Positions 63,501-64,000 of a stretch of 64,000 nucleotides of DNA are shown here, one piece after another. Both the position numbers and the translations under genes were made by a program. The DNA is from Larus michahellis (lineage: Eukaryota > Chordata > Aves > Charadriiformes > Laridae): assembly GCF_964199755.1 (NCBI RefSeq), contig NC_133901.1:49945324-50009323 (forward strand), given 5' to 3'. Positions within the stretch are counted from its first letter, which is position 1. The number at the start of each line of letters is the position of its first letter. Under the pieces are notes generated by a model. It had not been told where the DNA came from and ran no database searches. It saw only the letters and a list, made by a program, of their open reading frames with translations.

Positions 63501-64000
63501 ACAGTAAAGAATGAAAGTATTTCTTGCTTTCTCTTGGAGAATTGTTACGTGTTGTTTAGCCACCAGTATTACTGTGAATGAGTGTTAGATGCTGGCATCT
63601 TACATCTGCATTATTTGGTGATTAGGGAAAGGAATGCAGGAGGATTGTTTTGTGGTTAGTATGCTGTAATTGGGATTAAAAAAATTGAACTAGGTCCCTT
63701 GCTCTGCTTTTCATGTGAACTTTGGTAGTTTACTTCAGTGCTGCCTCGCTTATGTTTTTGTCAAATTAGGATAATACTTCAGTTCTAATGCTCGTGTGCT
63801 ATCTCTGTTTCTTTTGAAAAATATGTGGGACAGGGACTGTCTTTTGTTAGGCATACAGAAATCTGTTTATATATACAGATAGGGTTGTGTGCTTGTGTAT
63901 GCGTTTGGGTAGATGCATGATATACAGCAACCTTAACCACGGCTGAAGCCTTTCGGTGTGTTCTGTAGTGTAAATAGCAATGAGAACATAGTTGAAACAA
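51515..64000. other. No coding exon recognised; long intron or intergenic DNA
   Basis: About 12.5 kb of AT-rich sequence with many short open frames, none with a recognisable protein domain. T runs lie near 53140 and 53490. Two stretches have exon-like borders but no identifiable product (55380-55717 and 59513-59693). No tRNA, rRNA or SINE/LINE sequence was recognised, though decayed repeats are likely and would need a library search. The window ends without a gene border. Confidence 0.6.

Overview
The window looks like nuclear DNA from a vertebrate, most likely a bird. It is intron-rich and has split coding exons with GT/AG borders, CpG islands and long AT-rich introns. It also carries a solo LTR of a type I recognise as widespread in bird genomes. 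Species and chromosome cannot be read from the sequence.

Left part (1 to about 34.6 kb): the 3' half of a calcium/calmodulin-dependent protein kinase II gene on the + strand, identified as CAMK2G (gamma). The kinase domain and autoinhibitory segment lie upstream of the window. Inside it are the small exons of the alternatively spliced linker (6482, 14583, 18495, 20175, 20882, 22968), one further candidate cassette exon (24728), and three exons for the C-terminal association (hub) domain, ending at the stop codon at 29359-29361. The C-terminus [10 protein letters not shown] is the gamma-type ending. All splice phases agree with each other, and most linker exons are phase-symmetric, so they can be skipped singly without a frameshift. 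A 3'UTR intron and a last non-coding exon (about 31920-34621) are inferred.

Inside the gene, about 2 kb before the hub exons, is a compact CpG island (about 24930-25290). It is the right kind of place for an internal promoter, as known for alpha-KAP in CAMK2A, but no coding start is visible there.

Middle (about 34.6-39.8 kb): intergenic DNA with no recognisable gene. At about 39.85-41.06 kb lies a large CpG island. It holds a TATA-less promoter-like stretch, a YY1/ETS-type element overlapping an ATG, a 28-codon upstream ORF and a good splice donor at 40383. This looks like the non-coding first exon of an unidentified rightward gene. NDST2 is the neighbour expected from human gene order, but no NDST2 coding exon is present.

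Right part (about 41-64 kb): no coding exon could be recognised. It is probably a long first intron or intergenic DNA. It contains a 595-bp solo endogenous-retrovirus LTR in reverse orientation (50915-51509), flanked by a 5-bp target duplication, plus homopolymer runs, G-quadruplex-type motifs and a few weak exon-like stretches. No tRNA, rRNA, CRISPR array or intact viral gene was seen.
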